Below are positions 1 to 6,147 of a stretch of 13,197 nucleotides of DNA, piece after piece (the stretch's first letter is position 1; the number at the start of each line of letters is the position of its first letter). Below the pieces are notes generated by a model. That model was not told the origin of the DNA. It ran no database searches and saw only the letters and a list, made by a program, of their open reading frames with translations. The stretch is from DAIDHK01 sp035510695 (GTDB lineage Bacteria > Patescibacteriota > Microgenomatia > Levybacterales > UBA12049). Made by a program: the position numbers and the translations under genes. The stretch lies in assembly GCA_035510695.1 (NCBI GenBank), contig DATKGO010000052.1, positions 1 to 13,197 of the forward strand, in the 5' to 3' direction.

Positions 1-837
1 TGCCGTAATAATTAAAAATAAAATATTAATTATTAAATATGTTAATAAAACTCTTTTTGTTTTCCCGTGTTGCAACCATCTCGCAAGAAAGTAAATAAAG
101 GAAAATACAAATACATAGAAAAAAATCTGTAAGTGTCCGGCTAATAAAGAACAACTCAACGAAATCAGATATAGCCAATGCCATTTATAATTTATAATCC
201 ATAATTTTAAATTTTGAATTTTGAATTTTGAATTTTTTAAGACATTAAAATTAGAAAAGATTTTATCTATAGATAATAAAATTAAAGATAGCCACATGCC
301 TGTCTGCACTATTGTCCCCCATTCCAGCCAAGTAGTATTAAAGCCTGATAGAGCAAAAGCAATTGAACCAAATAAAGATGCTGTTTTTGCTATTTTAAGA
401 TTTCTTAAATAGAAATAAAGAAATAAACCAGCAAGCATTGGCTGAAGAATAATAAGTAATGTCCAAGCATATGTAAAAGGTAAAACAAAGAAAAGGATAT
501 TTAGAGGATATAAAGAGGCAGACTGAATATTTCCTAACAATGGCTCACCGGCTCCGTTATATGGATTCCAAAGCGGAAGTTGTAAACTTTTTTCTATATT
601 TACAGCAATTTCCCGCCAAGGATATTGTTGACGCAGCGGATCTGTAATTAGAAAATTTTTGAAAGGATATCCGTGAGGATATTGATTGGCAAAAAAATCT
701 ATATATGGATGATATAAACCTACGATGGCGTCTGAAGGAATCGGCAATTTGGCTTTAATTACCGTATCCTTAAATAAAACGAGAGTTAGAAGTAAAAGGA
801 TTAAAAACGGAATAAATTTATATATTTTTTTAATCAT
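1..837 (-). CDS. YfhO-like multi-pass membrane protein, 3' part cut by the window edge
   Basis: An open frame runs from an ATG at 837 to the left edge without a stop: 279 codons, N-terminal part only. YfhO-family proteins are usually about 700-850 residues, so roughly a third is visible. What is seen: a membrane helix at about residues 8-22, an extracytoplasmic stretch with D36 and 'TDPLRQQYPWRE' (65-76), the motif LWNPYNGAGEPLLGN (89-103) leading into SASLYPLN, then several hydrophobic segments (about 112-145, 153-165, 180-190, 221-250) with SGFNTTWLEW (164-173) and LLAGHLQIFFYVF (231-243). These motifs are typical of YfhO / GT-C-like proteins, which are thought to act in transfer of sugars to lipid-linked or wall polymers; the exact substrate is not known. 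The start overlaps the stop of the GT4 gene (ATGA, 834-837), so translation is probably coupled. Oddity: residues 201-218 are encoded by a heptamer repeat element (separate entry). Family call fairly sure, specificity unknown. Confidence 0.8.
   Translation of the reverse strand, partial: MIKKIYKFIPFLILLLLTLVLFKDTVIKAKLPIPSDAIVGLYHPYIDFFANQYPHGYPFKNFLITDPLRQQYPWREIAVNIEKSLQLPLWNPYNGAGEPLLGNIQSASLYPLNILFFVLPFTYAWTLLIILQPMLAGLFLYFYLRNLKIAKTASLFGSIAFALSGFNTTWLEWGTIVQTGMWLSLILLSIDKIFSNFNVLKNSKFKIQNLKLWIINYKWHWLYLISLSCSLLAGHLQIFFYVFVFSFIYFLARWLQHGKTKRVLLTYLIINILFLIITA
184..237 (-). repeat. AT-rich heptamer tandem-repeat element carried in frame inside a gene
   Basis: Read on the minus strand, this stretch is built of 7-nt units: three copies of AAAATTC, then AAAATTT and AAAATTA, a TGG spacer, and two copies of ATTATAA. 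It spans about 54 nt, 18 codons, and keeps the reading frame of the YfhO-like gene. Because 7 is not a multiple of 3, the coded peptide cycles every 21 nt (NSKFKIQ then NLKLWII). The encoded peptide is polar and Lys/Asn-rich and falls in a loop between two membrane segments, after LSIDKIF and before WHWLYLIS. From memory, AT-rich heptamer repeats of this look recur in intergenic and coding DNA of Microgenomates genomes; I cannot check this here. Confidence 0.8.
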
Positions 838-1892
838 AGAAGTGATTGGAGTTTTTGCTGAAATTCTTTTGCTGAAAATTGTTCCGCTTTTTCTTTTGCT
901 TGAAGCGATAATTTTTCCCACATTTTTTTATCTTGGATAACCGAAACTGTTTTTTCTTCCAATTCTTCAAGTGTTAGCCAATATAAACCATTCTCATTAT
1001 TTTCGACAATCTCTTTTTGTCCTCCGGCAGCGAAAATAATCGGCACACATCCGGCGCTCATAGCTTCAACCGTCGCAATACCGAAATGTTCCGTTCGTTC
1101 AGGATGTTTTTCAATATTTTCTCCAAAACCTGCACCGTGCCAATAAATTTTGCTTCTATTGTAGAGACTAATTAATTCTGTACGGGAAACATTCGGCATT
1201 AATTCAATCGGAAAATCACCCACTTTTTTTTTAAGTGAATTTAAAAATTCTTTATCACTATCTAAAATCCCTCCCGCCAAAATTAATTTCCACTCGGGCA
1301 TCTTCTTTGAAAATTTAATAAAAATATCAATAAGTACATCCTGTTTTTTCGCATTCATTGAAGCGGTAAATCTGCCAACTGATAAAATAATATTCTCCTT
1401 CTTAATTCCTTTTTCAAACACACTTTCGGCAGCCGGAAAAACAACCAATGAATCTTTGTTAAAAGTTCTATCAATATGTTCTTTGGTAAATAGAGAATTA
1501 CAGATAATTTTATTAATTTTTAATAATTTAATTTTCGTTAAAATTCCCGGTTTCACCCAATCCACCGGATGCTGAAACATAAGTACATTTTTTTTCGCAA
1601 AAAGAAACGGAATACTACCATCACTGAGATAAATTATTAAATCATACTTATTTGTTAGCAAAAATTTTTCCAGCAATGAAGTTTTTTTATTGAAGACATT
1701 ACCCGCAAACGAAACATTCTCAATATTTAATCCGAAACGTTCCTTAGCCTGTTTAACAATAAACTCTTTTTGTTCCTCCGGCCAAAAAAAAGCTACGTCA
1801 TGGCTTTGGGAAAAACATACTGCGGCATCAAACATGTATTTTTCACCACCGCCCAATGTATCTAAATAAGGATCATATAAACCAATTCTCAC
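834..1892 (-). CDS. GT4-family (GT-B fold) glycosyltransferase, ALG11-like C-terminal motif
   Basis: A 352-residue cytoplasmic or membrane-associated retaining glycosyltransferase. The N-terminal Rossmann domain opens with MRIGLYDPYLDTLGGGEKYM; the glycine-rich acceptor loop is at 14-16. The donor domain begins around 168 with ILSVGRF (169-175), and the nucleotide-sugar site has HGAGFGE (252-258), HPERTEHFGIATVEAM (263-278) with the E-x7-E pair E268/E276, then SAGCVPI and GGQKEIV. The EHFGI..VEAM pattern resembles ALG11-type alpha-1,2-mannosyltransferases and many bacterial GT4 enzymes, so a nucleotide-sugar donor such as GDP-mannose is possible but not shown. Length is normal for the family. 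The start is GTG at 1892: no in-frame ATG lies nearby, the protein begins at the conserved first strand, and a -10 box lies 6 nt upstream. The stop overlaps the YfhO-like gene by 4 nt (ATGA). Confidence 0.9.
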   Translation of the reverse strand: MRIGLYDPYLDTLGGGEKYMFDAAVCFSQSHDVAFFWPEEQKEFIVKQAKERFGLNIENVSFAGNVFNKKTSLLEKFLLTNKYDLIIYLSDGSIPFLFAKKNVLMFQHPVDWVKPGILTKIKLLKINKIICNSLFTKEHIDRTFNKDSLVVFPAAESVFEKGIKKENIILSVGRFTASMNAKKQDVLIDIFIKFSKKMPEWKLILAGGILDSDKEFLNSLKKKVGDFPIELMPNVSRTELISLYNRSKIYWHGAGFGENIEKHPERTEHFGIATVEAMSAGCVPIIFAAGGQKEIVENNENGLYWLTLEELEEKTVSVIQDKKMWEKLSLQAKEKAEQFSAKEFQQKLQSLL

Positions 1893-1898
1893 CCTTCT

Positions 1899-1907
1899 AT
1901 TGTAGCA
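1899..1907 (-). promoter_or_regulatory. Extended -10 promoter for the GT4 gene, leaderless spacing
   Basis: On the minus strand the sequence reads TGCTACAAT, a TGn-extended -10 box with TACAAT in place of TATAAT. It is followed by exactly 6 nt (AGAAGG) and the GTG start at 1892, so transcription would begin at or next to the start codon. I see no good -35 hexamer, which an extended -10 can do without. The AGAAGG looks like a Shine-Dalgarno sequence but abuts the GTG, too close to work as one. Confidence 0.6.
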
Positions 1908-1921
1908 ACAATTTTATTTGC

Positions 1922-1949
1922 TTGCATCCTGTTACTCATGTGCTACAAT
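1922..1949 (+). promoter_or_regulatory. Promoter of the DUF5652-like gene, leaderless spacing
   Basis: TTGCAT at 1922-1927 (3 of 6 to TTGACA), a 16-nt spacer, then TACAAT at 1944-1949 preceded by TGC, giving the extended -10 TGCTACAAT. Six nt (TAACCT) separate it from the ATG at 1956. No Shine-Dalgarno sequence is present. The 9-mer is identical to the one facing the other way at 1899-1907, so the two divergent promoters form a perfect inverted repeat with a 33-nt centre. Confidence 0.65.
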
Positions 1950-1955
1950 TAACCT

Positions 1956-2219
1956 ATGTCTGATCAATTTCTAACCTCATTGCAAGGCCAAATACTTTTC
2001 GTACTTCTGTACCTTTGGACCATATTCTGGAAGGGTCTAGCTCTTTGGCGAGCCGCAAAACAGGGACAGAAGTATTGGTTTGTGGCACTCTTAATCGTAA
2101 ACTCAATTGGAATCCTGGAAATTGTATATCTTTTCCGCTTCGCTACAAAAAAATTGACTTGGCAGGAGCTAAAATCTTACTTCAGTAATCTTTCATTAAA
2201 TAACTTCAGGAAAAAATAA
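1956..2219 (+). CDS. Small two-helix membrane protein, DUF5652-like
   Basis: An 87-residue protein with two predicted membrane helices (about residues 12-29 and 41-60) joined by a short basic loop, WKGLALWRAAKQGQKYWF (25-42), and a charged tail (FATKKLTWQELKSYF onward). The pattern WKGLALWRAAK..QKYWF..L..N..GILEI.YLF matches what I remember of DUF5652, a family of unknown function common in CPR bacteria. It is the only plus-strand gene in the window. It is divergent from the GT4 gene with a 63-nt shared promoter region, and convergent with the end of the glycan operon, 23 nt away. ATG start is supported by the -10 box 6 nt upstream. It may be a membrane partner of surface or envelope enzymes, but nothing in the sequence gives a function. 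Confidence 0.85.
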   Translation: MSDQFLTSLQGQILFVLLYLWTIFWKGLALWRAAKQGQKYWFVALLIVNSIGILEIVYLFRFATKKLTWQELKSYFSNLSLNNFRKK

Positions 2220-2242
2220 TTTGCGGTTCAAACAACAGCTTC

Positions 2243-2992
2243 TTACTTTTGTTCGTTTTGTTTCTCCCAAAGTTTGGCGTAAGTGATAAAAATACTAAAT
2301 GACTGATAGATACTTTCTATAAGACCCGCAGTGCCGGCTTTATAGCCTTTTTGTTGCACATAAGAAGCATAAAAAGCACTTAGCATAACACGCGGAAATC
2401 GCCACCAAGTCATAGCAGGATGATTTGCGTTTAACCGCAGATTGGCTTCGGTTTCCGACCAGAGATTTGTCTTTTCCACCATGCTCTCAAGATCTCTATG
2501 CGAAAAATGTAAAATATATCCTTCAAGTTCTCCTATCTCTCCTTTAACTTTCGCGGTTTCGTGTAATTGTCCATACCAATGATCTAATGCCTCTTTTTTA
2601 AATAAACGCTCTAATTTCTCAATGTATGGCCAAAGATGATTACCTAAATAATAATTCTGCCGCTGTATTCTATAAGCACTGAATACCTCTCTTTGAGCAT
2701 CAACTATTGACTTAATAGACTGTTGAAGTTGTGGAGAAACACGTTCATCAGCATCAATATATAATAACCATTTTCCTTTTGCCTTAGACTTCCCCAAATT
2801 TCTTCTTTCGGCAAAACTCGAAGATATATCTTTAAAGACCTTAGCTCCTGCCCTTTCGGCTATTTCAGCTGTTCGGTCAGTTGATTTACTATCAATCACA
2901 ACAACTTCATCACAAAAAGAGAGTGAATCCAGACAATCCGCAATCATATTTTCTTCATTTTTGGTCAATACAATGGCGGATAGGTTAATCAT
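2243..2992 (-). CDS. WaaE/KdtX-like family 2 glycosyltransferase (copy 1)
   Basis: A 249-residue inverting GT-A enzyme. It shows the GT2 opening INLSAIVLTKNEENMIADCL (2-21), VVIDSKSTDRT (31-41), and the metal-binding DAD in LLYIDADERV (76-85, D80/D82). The family-typical GQLHETA (141-147) and LHFSHRDLESMVEKTNLW (161-178) follow. The C-terminus has VQQKGYKAGTAGL (212-224) and hydrophobic/amphipathic segments likely to touch the membrane. Relatives of this group (LPS-core beta-1,4-glucosyltransferase type) add hexoses to lipid-linked glycans; the donor here is not known. It is the last gene of the operon. Its ATG overlaps the stop of copy 2 by 4 nt (ATGA, 2989-2992), with a weak AGAAG upstream. 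It aligns along its length with the 305-residue neighbour, so the two are paralogues. Confidence 0.9.
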   Translation of the reverse strand: MINLSAIVLTKNEENMIADCLDSLSFCDEVVVIDSKSTDRTAEIAERAGAKVFKDISSSFAERRNLGKSKAKGKWLLYIDADERVSPQLQQSIKSIVDAQREVFSAYRIQRQNYYLGNHLWPYIEKLERLFKKEALDHWYGQLHETAKVKGEIGELEGYILHFSHRDLESMVEKTNLWSETEANLRLNANHPAMTWWRFPRVMLSAFYASYVQQKGYKAGTAGLIESIYQSFSIFITYAKLWEKQNEQK

Positions 2993-3906
2993 TTTATTCT
3001 TCTTTTCAATCTAAAAATAAACTTTCTTAGAGGATTTCTGGTTTCTTCAATTAAAGTCGCGTATAACCAAAACTTAAACTCTTTAGAACTTTTTCTAATT
3101 TCATTATTTACCTTATTAACAAAATTTTCTTCATTGTATTGCACGAATCCGTGTTTTTCCCAAGCCTTCAAAACAACCAATTCAACATAAAAGGCTTGCA
3201 GGATACTTAAAGCCAATCCATGAAAGCCGTCTTTATAACCTTTTTGCAAAAAAAATGTTTTTAGAAAATCCCCAATTGGTAAACCGATAGCATCCTGCCA
3301 ATGAAAAATCGTATGTTTTTGTACGAATTCTTCCGCTTCATTTTCAGTATAAATTTGATTCATCTTTTGGATATATTGAGAAATGGAACTATAATTTTCG
3401 TGATACAATGGAGATGTTAATTTGGCAGTTTGTCCGTCAACTTCAATCGGTTTATGAACAGACTGCTTAACAAATCTTCCTTTACCGCGTTTAAATAAAC
3501 GCAGCTGGTAATCCGGCCACCACAAAGAATGCTGAATCCACTTTTTAAAGATAATATTTTTACGCGGAATCCAATAACCAACATTTACATCATCTTTTTT
3601 CTCCAACACAGATAAAATTTCATCTTTCAATTCCGCAGTCACTCGTTCATCCGCATCAATATTTAATATTAAATCCTTACTCGCCTTCTCAAAACCAATA
3701 TTTTTTTGATAATCAATAGCTAGTGGGTTATTCTCTTGAGTAATTATATGCTTAGTATATTTCTCGGCAATGGAAGCTGTTTTATCAGTTGATCCGTTAT
3801 CGACCACAATTATTTCATCGGCAAACTTTACAAATTCCAAACAATCCTTAATGTTTTTTTCTTCATTAAAAACCGATATGACGACAGACAATGTTCTTTT
3901 ATTCAT
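2989..3906 (-). CDS. WaaE/KdtX-like family 2 glycosyltransferase (copy 2)
   Basis: A 305-residue GT-A enzyme paralogous to its downstream neighbour. Shared landmarks: TLSVVISVFNEEKNIKDCL (5-23), IIVVDNGSTDKT (32-43), LILNIDADERV (79-89, D84/D86), a His-containing QSVHKP (148-153) in place of LHETA, LYHENYSSISQY (167-178), and LQKGYKDGFHGL (220-231). It differs by an insert with IFKKWIQHSLWWPDYQLRLF (119-138) and by a C-terminal extension of about 55 residues that is strongly basic (ending FRLKRRIK), which may bind acidic lipid head groups. The ATG at 3906 overlaps the end of the flippase gene by 8 nt and has AGAAG a few nt upstream. Role inferred: adds one sugar to the lipid-linked glycan on the cytoplasmic side. 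Donor and acceptor are unknown. Confidence 0.9.
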   Translation of the reverse strand: MNKRTLSVVISVFNEEKNIKDCLEFVKFADEIIVVDNGSTDKTASIAEKYTKHIITQENNPLAIDYQKNIGFEKASKDLILNIDADERVTAELKDEILSVLEKKDDVNVGYWIPRKNIIFKKWIQHSLWWPDYQLRLFKRGKGRFVKQSVHKPIEVDGQTAKLTSPLYHENYSSISQYIQKMNQIYTENEAEEFVQKHTIFHWQDAIGLPIGDFLKTFFLQKGYKDGFHGLALSILQAFYVELVVLKAWEKHGFVQYNEENFVNKVNNEIRKSSKEFKFWLYATLIEETRNPLRKFIFRLKRRIK

Positions 3907-5386
3907 TTTTTCTTCTTATATTTATAAAATCTTTCTTCACCTCGTCATGGGCAAAGGAATAAAATATAGCGCAATATATTAATCCTGAAATTATAATTAC
4001 CAGAACTAAAGTAATAATATCATGAACAAAGGCCCTCTCCATAATATAAGTAGCTATTCCCATAACTATAGTTACGCTTAAAGGCAAAATAATGCTTTTC
4101 CAGAAGGAAAACATTACAACTTTCTTCACTAAATAAATTGTCACAACAATGGTCAGAGTAACAATAAATGATGCCAGAGCTACACCGTTATAGCCATACA
4201 AATGTATCGCCAGAGGCGTAAGTATCCAGGTTAAAATTGTCCAAAAAACCATAAGTTGAAGAGTTACTTTTACTTTTCCATTAGAATCGAGTACATTTAC
4301 AAGTATACCCGACATTGAAGAAATCATAGCATTCAAACTGAAAAATACCAAGGAAAACAAAGCCGGTTCCCATTTATTATGCCATTTCGGATAATAAGCG
4401 ATAATATAAGGCGAAATCAGAATTAAACCGGTAAGCAGGGGGAACATACAAGCTGAAACGTAAAATAAAGACTTTTCAATCGCTGTCCTTAACAATTTAG
4501 TATCATGCTGAATTCTGGCATAACTGGAAAACGTCACCTTCGTTACACTGTCGACAATAAATCGGTAAACAAAGAAAGACAAACGCTGGGCAAATCCGAT
4601 ATATCCGATATCAACGTAAGATAAAAATTTGGTTAAAATTACTGTCAAAAAATCATCTTTTATCGTCGCTAAAATATTTTTCGCTTGAAATTGAAGACCG
4701 AAACGAAGATGCCGCAATGATGAACGGGAAATTCCAAAAGCCACCGGCCAGGGAGCCAAATAATAATAAATGGGAATACTGATAAAACCGGCTGCCAAAA
4801 ATGCCCAGGTATAACTGTTTAATCCGAACTTGGACAAAACCAAAATAATTAATACAATATTAAAAGCTAAAGACTCCGCTATTTGAGGAAGTATCACTTT
4901 ATTAAATTGAATTGTCCGCTCAAGCAAAATTGAAGGAATTGTTTTAAATGAAGAAAGAAAAATAGAAAAAACCAAAGACAGAAGCAAATATATCCCCGCC
5001 TGACTCAGATGAAAAAAAGATTTAAAAAAAGGATTTAGTAAAAATACTATAAGAAAAATAAACAATGTAAGAAAAAATTGCAAAGTAAATGTGGTGGTAA
5101 GATCTTCTCTAACTAGATCGTCTCTTTTTTGTACCAAAGCGGCACCAAAACCAAAATCGGTAATAAAACTGATCACTCGCTGGATAGCAGTTACGGCAGT
5201 ATAAATACCTATGTCTTGTACGCTGAGTTTTGAGGCAATTAACACGAAAGCAACGAAGGAAACTAATTGTAATAAAAAAGTCCGTGAAGTCAAGGCAAAT
5301 ATTCCGTAAACACTGCGCTTGGTAACATCTAGGGCATTAACTTCTGTAACATCCGCAACATCTAAAGTATCAACGTCGTTGTTCAT
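3899..5386 (-). CDS. Oligosaccharide (Wzx-like) flippase, MOP superfamily
   Basis: A 495-residue polytopic membrane protein with about 12-14 hydrophobic segments, normal for Wzx-type polysaccharide flippases. Typical features: an N-terminal VYGIFALTSRTFLLQLVSF (26-44), IASKLSVQDIGIYTAVTAIQ (51-70), then ISFITDFGFGAALVQKRD, and FLSYVDIGYIGFAQRLSFF in the second half. It probably moves an undecaprenyl- or polyprenyl-diphosphate-linked glycan from the inner to the outer face of the membrane, linking the cytoplasmic GT2/GT4 enzymes of this cluster to the GT-C enzymes acting outside. The ATG at 5386 overlaps the DPG-synthase-like gene (ATGA, 5383-5386). Oddity: the first 21 residues form an acidic, Asp-Val-rich tail with a repeated DV(T) pattern before the first helix. 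A teichoic-acid-type or unrelated MATE transporter is less likely given the neighbours. Confidence 0.9.
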   Translation of the reverse strand: MNNDVDTLDVADVTEVNALDVTKRSVYGIFALTSRTFLLQLVSFVAFVLIASKLSVQDIGIYTAVTAIQRVISFITDFGFGAALVQKRDDLVREDLTTTFTLQFFLTLFIFLIVFLLNPFFKSFFHLSQAGIYLLLSLVFSIFLSSFKTIPSILLERTIQFNKVILPQIAESLAFNIVLIILVLSKFGLNSYTWAFLAAGFISIPIYYYLAPWPVAFGISRSSLRHLRFGLQFQAKNILATIKDDFLTVILTKFLSYVDIGYIGFAQRLSFFVYRFIVDSVTKVTFSSYARIQHDTKLLRTAIEKSLFYVSACMFPLLTGLILISPYIIAYYPKWHNKWEPALFSLVFFSLNAMISSMSGILVNVLDSNGKVKVTLQLMVFWTILTWILTPLAIHLYGYNGVALASFIVTLTIVVTIYLVKKVVMFSFWKSIILPLSVTIVMGIATYIMERAFVHDIITLVLVIIISGLIYCAIFYSFAHDEVKKDFINIRRKNE

Positions 5387-6147
5387 AAGGATTTATTCTT
5401 CTCTTTTTTTAACTTCACCCACGGCCTCGTACGCAATAGCCTATACATACTTTCCAAATCACCGGTAATGGTTTTTAATAATTGCACTGTTGATCCCGGA
5501 TTATCTATCCAATGTACCGGTTCTTCATAAATCTTATATCCGCTTTTTTCTCCCACAATTAAAAGTTCTCCGTCAAAAAACCAACCATTATCGACAATAT
5601 AAGGAATAAGATCCGTAACTACACTTCTGCTTACGGCTTTAAATCCGCACTGAGCATCGGAGAAATGGGTACCGAATACCATTTGAATAAATAGGTAATT
5701 TAATGCTCTAGAGGTAATCTCACGCAGTAAAGTCCGGCCTTCCACCAGTGCTCCTTTCTTCAGCCTTGTTCCAATAGCTATATCATATCCGTTTTCCAAT
5801 TCTTTAATAATACGCGGCAAATGTTTCAAGTCAGTAGACAAATCTATATCCATATACGAGCAATAATCGCATTCTGAATTTCTCCAAACTTCTTTAACTG
5901 CTCTGCCTCTTCCTTTCTGATCTAAGCGAAAATGAGATACTTCTTTATATTTCTTAGCTATCGTTTTTGCAATATCGGGAGTTCTATCGTTTGAAGCATT
6001 ATCGGCAATTGTAATATGCCAATTATATTCGCTCATATTTTCTTTGCAAAAGGCCACAACCGTATAAACGTTTTTTTCAAGCTCTTTTTCTTCATTATAA
6101 ACGGGAAGAGTTATTTCAACTGAAGGTTTTTTTCTCTGTATCGGCAT
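5383..6147 (-). CDS. Polyprenyl-phosphate glucose/mannose synthase-like GT2 (DPG synthase / ALG5-like)
   Basis: A 254-residue single-domain GT-A enzyme with no membrane segment. Motifs: EITLPVYNEEKELEKNV (11-27), ADNASNDRT (48-56), DQKGRGRAV (76-84), the metal site YMDIDLSTD (98-106, D100/D102), SDAQCGFKAV (163-172) and GWFFDGELL (188-196). The DIDLSTDL and SDAQCGFK patterns are characteristic of dolichyl-phosphate-glucose/mannose synthases, which move a hexose from a nucleotide donor to polyprenyl phosphate on the cytoplasmic face. The lipid-sugar is the donor that GT-C enzymes use. Start: ATG at 6147, supported by AGAAAGGA at 6153-6160, although this makes a 32-nt overlap with the upstream PTPS-related gene, the longest in the window. 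Glucose versus mannose cannot be decided from sequence alone. Confidence 0.88.
   Translation of the reverse strand: MPIQRKKPSVEITLPVYNEEKELEKNVYTVVAFCKENMSEYNWHITIADNASNDRTPDIAKTIAKKYKEVSHFRLDQKGRGRAVKEVWRNSECDYCSYMDIDLSTDLKHLPRIIKELENGYDIAIGTRLKKGALVEGRTLLREITSRALNYLFIQMVFGTHFSDAQCGFKAVSRSVVTDLIPYIVDNGWFFDGELLIVGEKSGYKIYEEPVHWIDNPGSTVQLLKTITGDLESMYRLLRTRPWVKLKKEKNKSL

Noticed and set aside
184..237. CRISPR-like short repeat array
   Set aside because: The units are 7 nt with no spacers and lie inside a coding frame; there are no cas genes.
221..412. Plus-strand 63-codon ORF and other plus-strand ORFs at 725-940, 3770-3982, 8037-8278, 9568-9819, 11267-11530 and 12591-12806
   Set aside because: All are antisense shadows of well-supported minus-strand genes and show no recognisable protein features or start signals.
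2200..2242. Terminator between the convergent gene ends
   Set aside because: On the minus strand TTTG and CAAA could pair ahead of a T-rich run, but a 4-bp A/T-rich stem is too weak to call.
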